Source of the DNA: Nakamurella panacisegetis
GTDB lineage: Bacteria > Actinomycetota > Actinomycetes > Mycobacteriales > Nakamurellaceae
Direction of reading: 5' to 3'
Length of the DNA: 64,000 bases
Assembly (NCBI RefSeq): GCF_900104535.1
Contig: NZ_LT629710.1
Location: forward strand, 2,914,001 to 2,978,000
The notes under the pieces are model-generated. The model made no database searches. It worked only from the letters and a program-made list of their open reading frames with translations, and was not told the DNA's origin. Below, in pieces: positions 9,103-20,595 of the stretch. The number at the start of each line of letters is the position of its first letter. The stretch's first letter is position 1. Made by a program: the position numbers and the translations under genes.

Positions 9103-10275
9103 GTGGATCTGTACGAATACCAGGCGAAGGAACTCTTCGCGAAGCACGGCGTGCCGGGAACGCGGGGAAAAACCGCGACCACGGTCGACGAGGCCGAGGC
9201 GATCGCCGCCGAGTACGGCGTGCCCGTGATGGTGAAGTCCCAGGTGAAGATCGGTGGTCGAGGCAAGGCCGGCGGCGTGAAGTTCTCGCCCGACGTCGCC
9301 GCGGCCCGCAAGAACGCCGAAGCGATCCTGGGCCTGGACATCAAGGGCCATGTCACCCGCACGGTGCTGGTCACCGAGGCGGCCGACATCGCTGAGGAGT
9401 ACTACGTCTCCTACCTGCTCGATCGGTCCAACCGCACCTACCTGGCCATGGCCAGCAAGGACGGCGGCATGGAGATCGAGGAACTCGCCGTCGAGCGCCC
9501 GGAAGCCCTGGCTCGTGTCGCGGTCGACGCGATCGTCGGAGTCGACGCGGCCAAGGCGCACGAGATCGCCGTCGCCGGCCGCTTCCCGGAGGAAGTCCGC
9601 GACCAGGTCGAGAACGTGCTGATCAAGCTGTGGGACGTCTTCATCTCCGAGGACGCCACCCTGGTCGAGGTGAACCCGCTGGTCAAGACCCCGGACGGGG
9701 TGGTGCTGGCACTGGACGGCAAGGTGTCGCTGGATGACAACGCCTCGTTCCGTCACCCGGAGCACGCCGCCTTCGTCGACAACGCAGCCGAGAACCCCCT
9801 GGAGCTGGCGGCCAAGGAGAAGAACCTCAACTACGTCAAGCTCGATGGTCAGGTCGGCATCATCGGCAACGGGGCCGGGCTGGTCATGTCCACCCTCGAC
9901 GTCGTCGCCTACGCCGGCGAGGCCCACGGCGGCGTCAAGCCGGCCAACTTCCTGGACATCGGCGGCGGGGCGAGCGCGACCGTGATGGCCAACGGCCTGG
10001 AGATCATCCTGGGCGACGAGGAGGTCCGCGCCGTGTTCGTCAACGTCTTCGGCGGCATCACTGCCTGTGACGCGGTCGCCAACGGCATCGTGCAGGCTCT
10101 GCAGATCCTCGGCGACGAGGCCAACAAGCCGCTGGTCGTCCGGCTGGACGGCAACAACGTCGAAGAGGGGCGCCGCATCCTGGCCGAGGCGAACCACCCG
10201 CTGGTCACCCTGGCCGACACCATGGACGAAGGCGCCGACAAGGCAGCCGAACTCGCATTCGCGGCTGCGAAGTAA
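9103..10275 (+). CDS. sucC: Succinyl-CoA synthetase (ADP/GDP-forming), beta subunit
   Basis: The 390-residue beta subunit makes ATP or GTP from succinyl-CoA in the citric acid cycle, together with SucD. It shows the ATP-grasp start [17 protein letters not shown], the nucleotide loop [23 protein letters not shown] and the C-terminal [10 protein letters not shown] and [20 protein letters not shown]. The start is GTG at 9103, with GGGAG six bases upstream; an in-frame ATG at 9079 lacks such a site. SucD follows after 16 bp. A TAGGGT box at 8973-8978 could be a -10 element, but no good -35 box accompanies it. Confidence 0.97.
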   Translation: MDLYEYQAKELFAKHGVPGTRGKTATTVDEAEAIAAEYGVPVMVKSQVKIGGRGKAGGVKFSPDVAAARKNAEAILGLDIKGHVTRTVLVTEAADIAEEYYVSYLLDRSNRTYLAMASKDGGMEIEELAVERPEALARVAVDAIVGVDAAKAHEIAVAGRFPEEVRDQVENVLIKLWDVFISEDATLVEVNPLVKTPDGVVLALDGKVSLDDNASFRHPEHAAFVDNAAENPLELAAKEKNLNYVKLDGQVGIIGNGAGLVMSTLDVVAYAGEAHGGVKPANFLDIGGGASATVMANGLEIILGDEEVRAVFVNVFGGITACDAVANGIVQALQILGDEANKPLVVRLDGNNVEEGRRILAEANHPLVTLADTMDEGADKAAELAFAAAK

Positions 10276-10291
10276 GGGACGAAGATCAACT

Positions 10292-11191
10292 GTGTCTATC
10301 TATCTGAATGCTGATTCCAAGGTCATCGTCCAGGGCATCACCGGCGGCGAGGGCACCAAGCACACCGCATTGATGCTCAAGGCCGGTACCAAGGTCGTCG
10401 GTGGCGTCAACGCCCGCAAGGCCGGCACCACGGTGCAGCACGCCGGAAAGGACGGCAGCGACGTCGTCCTCCCCGTCTACGGAACGGTGGTGGAGGCCGT
10501 CGAGAAGACCGGCGCCACGGTCTCCGTCGTCTTCGTGCCGCCGGCTTTCGCGAAGGCGGCCGTCATCGAGGCCATCGACGCCGGCATCGAACTGCTGGTC
10601 GTCATCACCGAGGGCATCCCGGTGCAGGACTCGGCCACGTTCTGGCAGTACGCCCTGGACAAGGGCAGCAAGACCCGGATCATCGGCCCGAACTGCCCCG
10701 GAATCATCACCCCCGGCGAGTCGCTCGTGGGCATCACCCCGGCCAACATCACCGGCAAGGGCCCGGTCGGTCTGGTGTCGAAGTCCGGCACCCTGACCTA
10801 CCAGATGATGTACGAGCTGCGGGATCTCGGTTTCTCCACGGCAATCGGGATCGGCGGGGACCCGGTCATCGGGACGACCCACATCGACGCCCTGGCCGCG
10901 TTCGAAGCCGATCCGGAGACCAAGGCCATCGTCATGATCGGTGAGATCGGTGGCGACGCCGAGGAGCGGGCGGCCGCGTTCATCAAGGACAACGTGACCA
11001 AGCCGGTCGTCGGCTACGTCGCCGGGTTCACCGCTCCCGAGGGCAAGACGATGGGCCACGCCGGGGCCATCGTCTCCGGCTCAGCCGGTACCGCGCAGGC
11101 CAAGAAGGAGGCCCTCGAGGCCGTCGGTGTCAAGGTCGGCAAGACCCCTTCGGAGACCGCGCGGCTGCTGCGTGAGGTCCTCGCCGGATAG
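10292..11191 (+). CDS. sucD: Succinyl-CoA synthetase, alpha subunit
   Basis: The 299-residue alpha subunit binds CoA and carries the phosphohistidine intermediate of succinyl-CoA synthetase. The start is GTG at 10292, with AGGGAC about a dozen bases before it. Visible landmarks are the Rossmann-type [11 protein letters not shown] near residue 16, the CoA-binding [28 protein letters not shown] and the active-site His256 in GHAGAIVSG. The gene sits 16 bp after sucC, as in nearly all actinobacteria, so they form one operon. A strong hairpin 50 bp downstream ends it. Confidence 0.97.
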   Translation: MSIYLNADSKVIVQGITGGEGTKHTALMLKAGTKVVGGVNARKAGTTVQHAGKDGSDVVLPVYGTVVEAVEKTGATVSVVFVPPAFAKAAVIEAIDAGIELLVVITEGIPVQDSATFWQYALDKGSKTRIIGPNCPGIITPGESLVGITPANITGKGPVGLVSKSGTLTYQMMYELRDLGFSTAIGIGGDPVIGTTHIDALAAFEADPETKAIVMIGEIGGDAEERAAAFIKDNVTKPVVGYVAGFTAPEGKTMGHAGAIVSGSAGTAQAKKEALEAVGVKVGKTPSETARLLREVLAG

Positions 11192-11239
11192 GCCGGACGA
11201 TTGCCCGTCAATCGGAACGGGTAACAGACGAATCGACGC

Positions 11240-11276
11240 ACAGGCCGGACATCCTTTCGCGGGGTGTCCGGCCTGT
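11240..11276 (+). terminator. Hairpin terminator after sucCD
   Basis: ACAGGCCGGACATCC pairs with GGGTGTCCGGCCTGT across a 7-base loop: 15 bp with a single G-U type mismatch. There is no U tract, which is common for actinobacterial terminators. It lies 49 bp after the sucD stop. Confidence 0.75.
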
Positions 11277-11450
11277 CGGCGTCGCGGGGGAAGGCTGAGG
11301 CGGGGTCCCGCGCGATGCCGACCGGTCGGGGCGTCGGTCCGTTGCGATAGGTTCGGAACGTGGTTGCGGGTGCAGGTCGCCCGCGAGAATGCACAGGAAA
11401 GCAATTGTCGGGGAACAACAAGCAGTGAAAAAAGAGTGAGGTGGATCAGC

Positions 11451-12620
11451 ATGAGTAGTCCATACGGACCGCCCCAGGGCGGCCAGCAGGGTCCGGGCCA
11501 AGCCGGCGGTTACGGCGCACCCGGTGGTGCCCCATCCTGGACCCAGGGCCAGCCGGCGCCGTCCTACGGCGGACCCGGCCACAACTCGGGCTACGGAGCT
11601 CCCACCCCCGGTGCGCCCGCACCGGGATACGGCCAGCCGTTCGGTCACGGCGCCCCGCCCGCTGCCGGTGGTCACGGCGGCCCCGCCACGTCCGGCCCAG
11701 GTGGACCGGGCCAGTGGGGTGGCCCGGCGCCCAAGACGAGAGCCCCGGCCGACCTCGGGCAGATCCTCCCACTGGTCATCGGCGGTCTCGGCGTGGTCGG
11801 CTTCATCGCCGGCTTCCTTCCGGCGGCGTCCTACACCGAGAACTCGATGTCGCTGAGCGTCTCGGTCTTCGGCGGCGGGCCCTCCTATCTGCCGATCCTG
11901 CTCATCGTGGTGGGGTTTCTGGCCTGCGCGCCGTTGATCCCGGGCGGCCGGAAGTACAGCCTCCCCGTGCTGCTGCTCTCCGTCGCCGGTCTGCTCGGCG
12001 CCATCGGCGCGGCGGTGTCGTCCACCATCTTGTCCAAGCTGGCCGACGGCGGCACCGGTGCTTCCTCCTCCAAGGGGTTCGGCATCTGGCTGCTGCTGAT
12101 CGTGGCCGTTCTGCAGGCCGCGGCCAGTGGATACGCCTGGTTCACCGAGGCGGGTTCCGGCCCGGCGACCCGGCCGGCCGGCGAGCGGGGTTCGGGACAT
12201 TCGGCGCGCTCCTTCGGTCCGAGCCAGGGCCCTGGGCCGTCCGGTCCGGCTCAGCCGGCGCCGTCGGGTTCGGCCCCGGCACCGTCCGGTTACGGAGCGC
12301 AGGGCCACGGCCAGAGTGACGTCCCCGCCTTCGGCGGCTACGGCCAGGGCGGCTACGCCCCGGCCGGCCCGCCCGCTGCGCCGGCCCCGGCCGGTCAGGG
12401 CTCGGAAGGCTACGGCCAGTACGGCCAGCAGCCGTCCGGGTCCGGAGCGACCACCGGATCGAACCCGTCCGTTGACAGCGGTTCGCAGTACGCGCCGTAC
12501 GGCACCGCTCCGACCGGCCAGCAGGTATCGGCGGAACCGGGATCGGCCAGCCCGAACACGGGCCAGCACGGCCGCGACGACGGCCCGTCACCCGATGTCA
12601 CGCAGCAGGTCCGTTTCTGA
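11451..12620 (+). CDS. DUF5336 membrane protein with Gly/Pro/Tyr-rich tails (Rv0954-like)
   Basis: A 389-residue protein. Both ends are low-complexity (Gly, Pro, Tyr, Gln; many GYGQ/GYGAP repeats), and the centre, about residues 103-230, has four membrane helices: ILPLVIGGLGVVGFIAGFLP, PILLIVVGFLACAPLIPGG, LPVLLLSVAGLLGAIGAAVS and GIWLLLIVAVLQAAASGYAW. This layout and the position right after sucD match M. tuberculosis Rv0954, a protein linked to the divisome. ATG at 11451 has GAGGTG in front. The disordered tails probably face the cytoplasm as binding arms, which is inference. The central helices are the reliable part; the tails evolve fast. Confidence 0.88.
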   Translation: MSSPYGPPQGGQQGPGQAGGYGAPGGAPSWTQGQPAPSYGGPGHNSGYGAPTPGAPAPGYGQPFGHGAPPAAGGHGGPATSGPGGPGQWGGPAPKTRAPADLGQILPLVIGGLGVVGFIAGFLPAASYTENSMSLSVSVFGGGPSYLPILLIVVGFLACAPLIPGGRKYSLPVLLLSVAGLLGAIGAAVSSTILSKLADGGTGASSSKGFGIWLLLIVAVLQAAASGYAWFTEAGSGPATRPAGERGSGHSARSFGPSQGPGPSGPAQPAPSGSAPAPSGYGAQGHGQSDVPAFGGYGQGGYAPAGPPAAPAPAGQGSEGYGQYGQQPSGSGATTGSNPSVDSGSQYAPYGTAPTGQQVSAEPGSASPNTGQHGRDDGPSPDVTQQVRF

Positions 12621-12642
12621 GAGGTTTCGACCACGCACCGAC

Positions 12643-12693
12643 AGGGCGGGCGCGGCTCCGGCGAGCATTCGCGGGAGCGGCGCCCGCCCTTTC
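12643..12693 (+). terminator. Strong GC-rich hairpin terminator
   Basis: AGGGCGGGCGCGGCTCCG (12643-12660) pairs with GGGAGCGGCGCCCGCCCT (12673-12690) with two mismatches around a 12-base loop, followed by TTT. It lies 22 bp after the DUF5336 stop and separates it from the next gene. Confidence 0.8.
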
Positions 12694-12838
12694 TGGTTCC
12701 GGCACCGCTGCGTGATGCCCAGCCGCCCACCCGGATGCCGGATCCGTCGCCTCCCGGCTGCCCCGGTATCGGACTATCCGTAGTCGAAACGGCGTGGCAC
12801 CCCCCGAACGTCCTCCCTAACGTGTGAGGGTTGCGGTC

Positions 12839-14509
12839 ATGTTCCTCGCCGACGTCGATGCCTCCGCGTCTGCGCCCACTGCGGAACTCACGCCCTCGCG
12901 ACTCGCAGTGGCGGGCAACGCGGCCCTGAAGACCGCCCTCGCCGCCCTCGCCGGATTCGTCCTCTGTCTGGGGCTGGCCCTGGTCGTGTGGGCGGTGACA
13001 CCGAGTTCCGGTGGCACACCGGTCAGGCTGGTGCAGGCCGGCATCGCGGCCTTCTGCGGCGCCGCCGGCATGACGCTGCGCATCGGCCACGCCGATCTCA
13101 CCCTGTCGCCGTTGATGCTCACCGGGGTGATCGTCGCGCTGCTGACCGCCGTGGTCGGTCGCGGGCGCTCCTCGGAGCGAAACCTCCGACTGGAGGCGAC
13201 GTTCGTCGGCGCCGCGACCGCCAGTTTCGCGATCACCGTGACCGCAGTCGGCGTGCTGGGCGGCGGGCACGCCGTGAACGCCGTGCAGATCTGGCGCCCC
13301 GCTCTGCTGGCCGGGGTCGTGCTGTCCGTGACCATGCTGGTCAGGGGCTCCGCCGCGCGCGAATGGCTGTTCGACCGGCTGCCGCCCTGGGCCCCGACCT
13401 CGCTGCGGGTCGGGTCGGCCGGGATCTTCGCGCTCTTCGGCGGCGGTGCGGTCACGTTGATCGTCGGGCTGGTTCGCACCTTCTCCGATTCGAGCACCAT
13501 CCAGACGTTGGCCGCCCCCGGCGCGGCCGGCGGTTTCGGCATGTTCCTGCTCGGCCTGGCCTATCTGCCGAACGCCGTCGTCGCCGCCACCGGGTACTCG
13601 ACGGGGGTCGGGTTCACGGTGGGCAGCGGCACCTACACGCCGTTCGGGTCGTCGCCGGTGGAATTGCCGGCCGTGTCGTTGTTGACGGCGGTACCCGACT
13701 CCCACACGGTCGGACGGACCGCCCTGTTGGTGCTGCTGGTGCCGGTGGTCGCCGGCCTGGTGATCGCCTTCGGATCGATCCGAAGGCTGCACAGCCGCAG
13801 CGACCGGCTGTTCGCGGTCGGGGCGGCCAGCCTGTTCGCCGCGGTCGTAGCGGCCGCGGCCGCGAAGATGGCGTCGGGCGGCGTCACCGGCGGGGAGTGG
13901 TCGTCGTCCGGCTCACCCCCGCTGTTGTTCGGGGCCGCGGTCGGGATGGTCATGGGAACCGTCGGCGCGACCGTGGTGGTGCTGGTCCCGGCGCGGACCG
14001 CCGCCGCGTCGCTCGACCTCGACGAGGGCGACCCGGTTGCGGACGACACCGCCGATGCCGCCGTGTCCGACGGCCCGGATGGATCCGACAGCGACGAGAA
14101 CGCGACCGAGGGGGAGATCGAGGACGACGCCGAGGTGACCGAACTCGAATCGCCCGAAGACCTGACGAATGACGGGCCGGTCGACGGCGGGACGTCGCGG
14201 GAGGCAACCACCGACCGAGCACCGACCGACGATGCCACCGAGATGGACACCCCGGACGGTGACAGCGACCGGGATGGGAGCGATCCGGCCCCCGACCCGG
14301 GCCCGCAGGCCGTCGACCAGGAGCACGACGACATCGACCCGGACGCCACGGCCGCAGCCCCGGTCGCCCACCCGAGCGACCTGGCCGGTCGGCGGGCCCG
14401 TGTGGCCGGCGTGCGCGACGAGGACCTGATCGCGGCCCCGGACGGCGATCCGGACGAGGCCCTGGTCACCGAACTGCGTCCCCGGCGCCGGCCCGGAAGG
14501 GCCGGCTGA
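12839..14509 (+). CDS. DUF6350 membrane protein, PerM/Rv0955-like cell division factor
   Basis: A protein of about 556 residues. Residues 1-400 hold roughly ten membrane helices beginning ALKTALAALAGFVLCLGLAL, with the conserved-looking stretch FGMFLLGLAYLPNAVVAATG and the motif GVGFTVGSGTYTPFG. The last 150 residues are a very acidic, disordered tail (EGEIEDDAEVTELESPEDLT) ending in basic residues. In M. tuberculosis the gene in this place, Rv0955 (perM), stabilises the divisome protein FtsB during long infection. The ATG at 12839 is favoured because GAGGG sits eight bases before it; GTG at 12824 is also open. Assignment rests on topology, motifs and gene order. Confidence 0.85.
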   Translation: MFLADVDASASAPTAELTPSRLAVAGNAALKTALAALAGFVLCLGLALVVWAVTPSSGGTPVRLVQAGIAAFCGAAGMTLRIGHADLTLSPLMLTGVIVALLTAVVGRGRSSERNLRLEATFVGAATASFAITVTAVGVLGGGHAVNAVQIWRPALLAGVVLSVTMLVRGSAAREWLFDRLPPWAPTSLRVGSAGIFALFGGGAVTLIVGLVRTFSDSSTIQTLAAPGAAGGFGMFLLGLAYLPNAVVAATGYSTGVGFTVGSGTYTPFGSSPVELPAVSLLTAVPDSHTVGRTALLVLLVPVVAGLVIAFGSIRRLHSRSDRLFAVGAASLFAAVVAAAAAKMASGGVTGGEWSSSGSPPLLFGAAVGMVMGTVGATVVVLVPARTAAASLDLDEGDPVADDTADAAVSDGPDGSDSDENATEGEIEDDAEVTELESPEDLTNDGPVDGGTSREATTDRAPTDDATEMDTPDGDSDRDGSDPAPDPGPQAVDQEHDDIDPDATAAAPVAHPSDLAGRRARVAGVRDEDLIAAPDGDPDEALVTELRPRRRPGRAG

Positions 14510-14698
14510 CCTCGGCCGTCCCGGCCCGGGCGCGACTGCGGCACCGTCCGCCGCCGGCCTCGGCCGTGCACGCCGGCGGCCACCGAACCGGTGGAGCACG
14601 GGACGGGCCGCCGACCGGCATCGGGGTGCGTCAATCTGGACCTCCCGGACGCTCTACCCTGGGTCGGGCCGAATCGCCGACGACAGGAAAGACTCCAG

Positions 14699-15408
14699 GT
14701 GCAAGCCGACCACGCTGCAGCACGCTCCGATCCGGAACACCCTGAACCCGACCCAATCCTGGAACCGTCGGCCCCCCTGGCCCCGCAGCGCTTCGTGACG
14801 GAACCGTCCGGCCTGCGGGTGGTCGTGCTCATCTCCGGCGGCGGGTCCAATCTCGCCGCCCTGCTGGCCGCGCCCCAGCCCGAGCAGTACCCGGTGCACA
14901 TCGTTGCCGTCGGCGCCGACCGACACAGTGCCACCGGTCTCGAACTGGCCCGTCAGGCCGGAGTTCCCACCTTCGTCGAACGGGTCAGCGATCACCCCGA
15001 CCGGGCGAGCTGGGACCGTGCGCTGACCGAGGTCACGGCTGGCTTCGAACCCGATCTGGTGGTTTCCGCCGGCTTCCTGAAGCTGGTCGGGCCGCAGTTC
15101 CTGGCCCGCTTTCCGGGTCGGTACATCAACACCCACAACACGTTGCTGCCCGCCTTTCCGGGCATGCACGGACCGGCGGACGCGCTGGCCTACGGCGTCA
15201 AGATCACCGGCGCCACCCTGTTCGTGGTCGACGACGGAGTCGACACCGGGCCGATTCTGGCCCAGGTGGCGGTCCCGGTGCTCGACGACGACAGCGAGGA
15301 GACGCTCACCGAGCGGATCAAGCAGGCCGAACGGGCGCAGCTCGTCGAACAGGTTTCGCTGATGGCCAGACACGGCTGGACCATCCAAGGCAGAAGGGCT
15401 TTCACCTC

Positions 15409-15412
<4 letters not shown>
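14699..15412 (+). CDS. purN: Phosphoribosylglycinamide formyltransferase
   Basis: The 237-residue enzyme transfers the formyl group of 10-formyltetrahydrofolate to glycinamide ribonucleotide, step three of purine synthesis. After a 40-residue extension comes the phosphate-binding [15 protein letters not shown], then [14 protein letters not shown], the catalytic block [16 protein letters not shown] (Asn and His) and [12 protein letters not shown] with the catalytic Asp. The start is GTG at 14699, after AGGAAAG; the longer N-terminus is not conserved in type. Its stop overlaps the purH ATG by four bases, so the two enzymes are co-translated. Gene order follows the mycobacterial purN-purH pair. 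Confidence 0.96.
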
Positions 15413-16992
<1,580 letters not shown>

Positions 16993-17028
16993 CCGAACCG
17001 TCCGCGCCGGATCGACGAAGGGTTGGGT

Positions 17029-17649
17029 ATGGCCCTGACGCTGACCGAAACCGTCTACGACGGTGAGGACTTCACGGAGGTCGACCTCTCGGACACCGAG
17101 ATCGAGGGCATCGAATTCATCGACTGCGACTTCTCACACGGCTCGCTGGCCCGCACCTCGACGAGACGGGTCACCTTCACCCGCTGTCGGTTCGTCGGCG
17201 CCGAGATGTACTCCTCGACCCACCGGGCCGGTTCGTTCCTCGGATGCACGTTCGAGCGGACCTCGTGGGCGGACACCTCGCTGAACGGTTGCCGGCTGCT
17301 CGGCACCACCTTCACCTCGTGCCGACTGACCGGTATCCGCTTCGTCGACTGCGACCTGACGCTCGCCTCGTTCGCCGGGGAGAAGCTGGCCGGGGTGGAC
17401 CTGTCCGGGCTGCGCATGCGCGAGATGAACCTGACCGAGGCCGACCTGCACGGCTGCGACCTGCGCCGGGCCGACCTGGCCGGGACCAGGGCCACCCGAG
17501 CCGACCTGCGGGGGGCCGACCTCCGCGGTGCCGTCATCGACGCCGGCGTCTGGGTGACCGCCCGGCTCGAAGGCGCCGTCATCGACCTCGACCAAGCCGT
17601 GCTGTTCGCGGCGGCCCACGGACTCACCCTCGCGCGCGGAGAGAGTTGA
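17029..17649 (+). CDS. Pentapeptide-repeat protein
   Basis: A 206-residue protein made of about 25 A(D/N)LxX pentapeptide repeats, such as [20 protein letters not shown] and, most regularly, [20 protein letters not shown]. Such repeats form a right-handed quadrilateral beta-helix. Some family members mimic DNA and protect DNA gyrase (MfpA, Qnr), but most have no known role. No membrane or signal segment is present. ATG at 17029 has AAGGG eight bases ahead; a TTG six bases upstream is also open. It sits between purH and folD, pointing the same way. A gyrase role is only a family possibility. Confidence 0.85.
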   Translation: MALTLTETVYDGEDFTEVDLSDTEIEGIEFIDCDFSHGSLARTSTRRVTFTRCRFVGAEMYSSTHRAGSFLGCTFERTSWADTSLNGCRLLGTTFTSCRLTGIRFVDCDLTLASFAGEKLAGVDLSGLRMREMNLTEADLHGCDLRRADLAGTRATRADLRGADLRGAVIDAGVWVTARLEGAVIDLDQAVLFAAAHGLTLARGES

Positions 17650-17684
17650 CGGACGGCCCAGGTCCCCATGGCAGGATGAGGCCC

Positions 17685-18536
17685 GTGACCGCGACGATCC
17701 TGGACGGCAAAGCCACCCTGAAGGCCGTGAAGTCGGAACTTCGACTGCGCATCGAGGCGCTCGCCGCGCGAGGTGTGGTGCCCGGGTTGGGGACGGTGCT
17801 CGTGGGCGACGACCCGGCCAGCCGCTGGTACGTGAACGCCAAGCACAAGGACTGTGCGGAGATCGGGATCAACAGCATCGCCCGTGAACTGCCGGCGTCG
17901 AGTTCGCTGGCCGACGTGCTGGCCGTGGTCGACGAACTGAACGCGGACCCGGCCTGCACGGCCTTCCTGGTGCAGCAACCCACCGGGTTGGACGAGTTCG
18001 CCATCCTGTCCCGGGTCGACCCGTCCAAGGACGTCGACGGGCTGCATCCGTTCAATCTCGGGTCGCTCGTGCTCGGCCAGCCCGGGCCGCTGCCGTGTAC
18101 GCCGATGGGCGCCATCGAACTGCTCCGCCGGTTCGACGTGCCGATCGCCGGCGCGCACGCGGTCGTGGTCGGCCGGGGCCTGACCGTCGGGCGCCCGCTG
18201 GGCCTGCTCCTGACCCGCCGCAGTGAGAACGCGACCGTCACTCTCTGCCACACCGGAACGCGCGACCTGGCCAGATACGTCCGCCAGGCGGACATCGTGA
18301 TCGCCGCCGCCGGTGCCCCGAACCTGATCACCGCGGACATGGTGAAGCCGGGCGCGGCTGTCCTCGACGTCGGGGTGAGCCGGGTCGACGGCCGGATCGC
18401 CGGCGACGTGGCCGCCGACGTGGCGGCGGTCGCCGGTTTCGTCGCCCCGAACCCGGGCGGTGTCGGCCCGATGACCAGGGCCATGCTGCTGGCCAACGTG
18501 GTCGCGGCGGCCGAACGCGCGGTCGGCGGCGAGTGA
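17685..18536 (+). CDS. folD: Methylenetetrahydrofolate dehydrogenase / cyclohydrolase
   Basis: The 283-residue bifunctional enzyme converts 5,10-methylene-THF to 10-formyl-THF with NADP, feeding PurN and PurH. Signature residues include the [17 protein letters not shown] block with the catalytic Tyr and Lys, [24 protein letters not shown], the nucleotide loop [14 protein letters not shown] and the end [20 protein letters not shown] at 17685 ([13 protein letters not shown]) matches the family start; an ATG nine bases earlier is also possible. Placing folD in the purine cluster makes metabolic sense. The DUF3017 gene follows after 28 bp. Confidence 0.96.
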   Translation: MTATILDGKATLKAVKSELRLRIEALAARGVVPGLGTVLVGDDPASRWYVNAKHKDCAEIGINSIARELPASSSLADVLAVVDELNADPACTAFLVQQPTGLDEFAILSRVDPSKDVDGLHPFNLGSLVLGQPGPLPCTPMGAIELLRRFDVPIAGAHAVVVGRGLTVGRPLGLLLTRRSENATVTLCHTGTRDLARYVRQADIVIAAAGAPNLITADMVKPGAAVLDVGVSRVDGRIAGDVAADVAAVAGFVAPNPGGVGPMTRAMLLANVVAAAERAVGGE

Positions 18537-18564
18537 TCTTCCCGGCCGATCTCTGTGGGCGTCG

Positions 18565-18828
18565 GTGACGGCCCGCCTGCGGCGGCTCGTCCCGATCACG
18601 GTGGTGGTCCTGATCGTGGCGATCGGTCTGGTCATCGACGCCACCGGGCATTGGCTGCGAGCGGCGGCGGTGCTGGGCGCCGCCGCGGGGGTGGGCGCCC
18701 TGCTGCGGCTGTGTGTCCCCGAACGGGCAATCGGTCCGCTCCGGGTCCGGGGCCGCACCTTCGACGTCTTGTTCCTCGGAGCTCTCGCCCTGTTGTTCCT
18801 CGTGGCCACCACCATCAACCGGCCCTGA
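18565..18828 (+). CDS. DUF3017 small membrane protein
   Basis: An 87-residue membrane protein with three helices: LVPITVVVLIVAIGLVIDAT, a second covering AAAVLGAAAGVGALLRLCV, and TFDVLFLGALALLFLVATTI. The PERAIGPLRVRGRTFDV linker between helices two and three is the hallmark of DUF3017, a family almost always found directly downstream of folD in actinobacteria, as here. The start is GTG at 18565. Function is unknown. Confidence 0.85.
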   Translation: MTARLRRLVPITVVVLIVAIGLVIDATGHWLRAAAVLGAAAGVGALLRLCVPERAIGPLRVRGRTFDVLFLGALALLFLVATTINRP

Positions 18829-18831
18829 CGT

Positions 18832-18849
18832 CCGGCCCGCCCGGGCCGG
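18832..18849. terminator. Small GC hairpin between convergent genes
   Basis: CCGGCCC and GGGCCGG pair perfectly around a GCCC loop, four bases after the DUF3017 stop and before the convergent hydrolase gene. There is no U tract, so it is only a candidate terminator. Confidence 0.4.
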
Positions 18850-18963
18850 CTCGCGGGAACCTCGGCCGCCCTGCGGAGAGCGCCGCCCTCACCGACCGGC
18901 CGCACGGGCACGTGGTGCAAGTCGTTCAGCGCAGGTCGTTCAGAAGAGGCCGTTCACCAAAGG

Positions 18964-19641
18964 TCAGAACAGCGGGAGCGCGGTGCCAAGGGCCACCGGA
19001 AGCCCGTCGGGGAGCGGACGCCGCCCGGTGGCGAGCTCGATGAACTCGACCACCGGGAGGGTCGAGGCGGCGGCCAGAGCGGCGACCGGGTCGGCGGCGC
19101 GTTCGGTCAGTAGTTCTCGCATCACCGCGACGACCCGCCACGCCGCTCCGGACAGCACCTTCGGCGGTTTGCGGTCGGGCAGCGACCGGGCGAGATCGCC
19201 GGCGTGCACGACCAACTCGATGAGCCGGGTGTCGAGGAAATCCGACAGCAGGATCGGGCCCCGCCGGGCCAGCACGACACGATCGCTCCCGCCCAGGGCG
19301 GTCAGGTTGGACATGGCCGCCTCGTTGGTACGACCGAACAGGTCCAGGAGCTCGGGGCCGGCGCCGACGGTGGTGTCGCGGGCCACGGCCGCGATCTCGT
19401 CCGCCGCCGGTGCGTAGTTCGACACGTAGGTGGCGATGCTGATCGGGTCGGTGCCCTCGGGGGCCGGCTCGAGGGCGGCGATCGAGCTCCCGGTGCCCGC
19501 GAGATGTCCGATCAAATCGGCCACGGTCCAGCCGGCCAGCACGCTGGGGGCGCTCAGTTCGTCGGCGTCGAGTCCCGAGATCCAGACCCTGAGCACCTCG
19601 AACTGGGCGGCGTAGGTCAGGTCGTACAACATCGCCGCCAT
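18964..19641 (-). CDS. Maleylpyruvate isomerase family (DinB-fold) mycothiol-dependent protein
   Basis: A 225-residue DinB/MDMPI-fold protein. The N-terminal metal-binding helix bundle is recognised by VLAGWTVADLIGHLAGTGSS, whose His belongs to the usual triad. The later RLIELVVHAGDLARSLPDRK provides the next metal ligand in HAGDLARSL. Members use mycothiol in isomerase or detoxification reactions, which suits an actinobacterium. The ATG at 19641 is preferred because GGAAGGG lies ahead of it; the frame is open to 19695. It converges on DUF3017. The exact substrate is unknown. Confidence 0.8.
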   Translation of the reverse strand: MAAMLYDLTYAAQFEVLRVWISGLDADELSAPSVLAGWTVADLIGHLAGTGSSIAALEPAPEGTDPISIATYVSNYAPAADEIAAVARDTTVGAGPELLDLFGRTNEAAMSNLTALGGSDRVVLARRGPILLSDFLDTRLIELVVHAGDLARSLPDRKPPKVLSGAAWRVVAVMRELLTERAADPVAALAAASTLPVVEFIELATGRRPLPDGLPVALGTALPLF

Positions 19642-19762
19642 CGGCCCTTCCGCTGATCGTTCACCGGCCCTGGTCGGCGCCGCCCTGTCGATCATCGCCC
19701 AGACGAGGGGGGCGATCGGGGATATCGACCCCGAAGCAGACGGTGTCCGTGGAGAACCGGCG

Positions 19763-19897
19763 TCACCGGCCCTGACCGGGGCTCCGGGTCCGGACGGTGA
19801 CCCGAGGATCGTTCCGCCGGCGGCGGTTCCGCAACAGGCGATCGGTCTCCTCGGTCCGGTGACGCAGGTGGGACCAGGGGTCGATGGGCTGGGACAT
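19763..19897 (-). CDS. Possible small basic protein, 44 residues
   Basis: A short minus-strand frame, MSQPIDPWSHLRHRTEETDR, continuing with an Arg-rich end (NRRRRNDPRV). GGAG sits five bases before the ATG, and the frame begins 35 bp after the stop of the helix-turn-helix regulator gene on the same strand, so both could be on one transcript. It has no recognisable family, and in DNA this rich in GC short frames occur by chance. The ribosome binding site and spacing are the only support. Confidence 0.35.
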   Translation of the reverse strand: MSQPIDPWSHLRHRTEETDRLLRNRRRRNDPRVTVRTRSPGQGR

Positions 19898-19932
19898 GGT
19901 GGCTCCGATCGGTGGGCGGTGGTGGACGGGGT

Positions 19933-20589
19933 TCAGACCGGCTCGGGCGGGTCGGCCGGGCTCTGGCTCGGGGTCCGGTGCGGGTACGCGAACGCGGTCA
20001 GGCTGACCGGCGACTCACCGGGCTCGTCCGGACGGGATCGCCGTCGGCGGACGAAGGGGCGAATGATGGCGGCGATTCGCTCCGAGATCTCGGAAAGCTC
20101 CGCTGCGGTGACCGAGACGGTCCAGTTGGAGTCGAACCAGGCCTCCTGCCACTCGGGCGATGCGTCGGGCTGCTGGTCCATCCAGTCGTAGAGGCCGCTC
20201 AGGGTGTGACGGTGGAAGACCTGAGCCGCCAACCGGGCGGCCGTTCTGGACTCAGCGGTGGGATCGGGGTCGAAGGACACCCCGCCGCGGACGACGCGCC
20301 AGAGGCGCTGCCGGCCATCCGATCCCGGGATCTCTTCGATGAGACCGAAGGAGGCCAGGGTGCGAAGGTGGAACGAACAGTTCGACGGCGAGTCGTCGAC
20401 GATGGCCGCGGCCTGGGTGGCCGTCAGGGGGCCGTGCACCCGGAGGGCACTGATCAGCGCAACGCGCAGGGGATGGGCGAACGCCCGAAGGGACCGCGCA
20501 TCCCGCAGGTGGACCGACGGGCGGTCGTCCGCCGGTGTGGTCGGAGGGTCGGTCGGGTCCGGGGCCTGGGGGGTCGAGCGCTGCGGCAT
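19933..20589 (-). CDS. ArsR-type winged helix-turn-helix regulator
   Basis: A 218-residue protein whose residues 30-100 form a winged helix: LRAFAHPLRVALISALRVHG, then the recognition region ATQAAAIVDDSPSNCSFHLR and the wing SDGRQRLWRV. The HxLRTLASFGLIEE pattern is that of ArsR/helix-turn-helix_20 regulators. No ArsR metal-binding cysteine pair is present. The C-terminal half, with LYDWMDQQPDASPEWQEAWF, is an effector or dimer domain seen in regulators paired with transporters, though no transporter gene is adjacent here. A promoter directly before the ATG implies a leaderless mRNA. AT-rich repeats inside that promoter could be its own operator. Confidence 0.85.
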   Translation of the reverse strand: MPQRSTPQAPDPTDPPTTPADDRPSVHLRDARSLRAFAHPLRVALISALRVHGPLTATQAAAIVDDSPSNCSFHLRTLASFGLIEEIPGSDGRQRLWRVVRGGVSFDPDPTAESRTAARLAAQVFHRHTLSGLYDWMDQQPDASPEWQEAWFDSNWTVSVTAAELSEISERIAAIIRPFVRRRRSRPDEPGESPVSLTAFAYPHRTPSQSPADPPEPV

Positions 20590-20595
20590 GACCTG

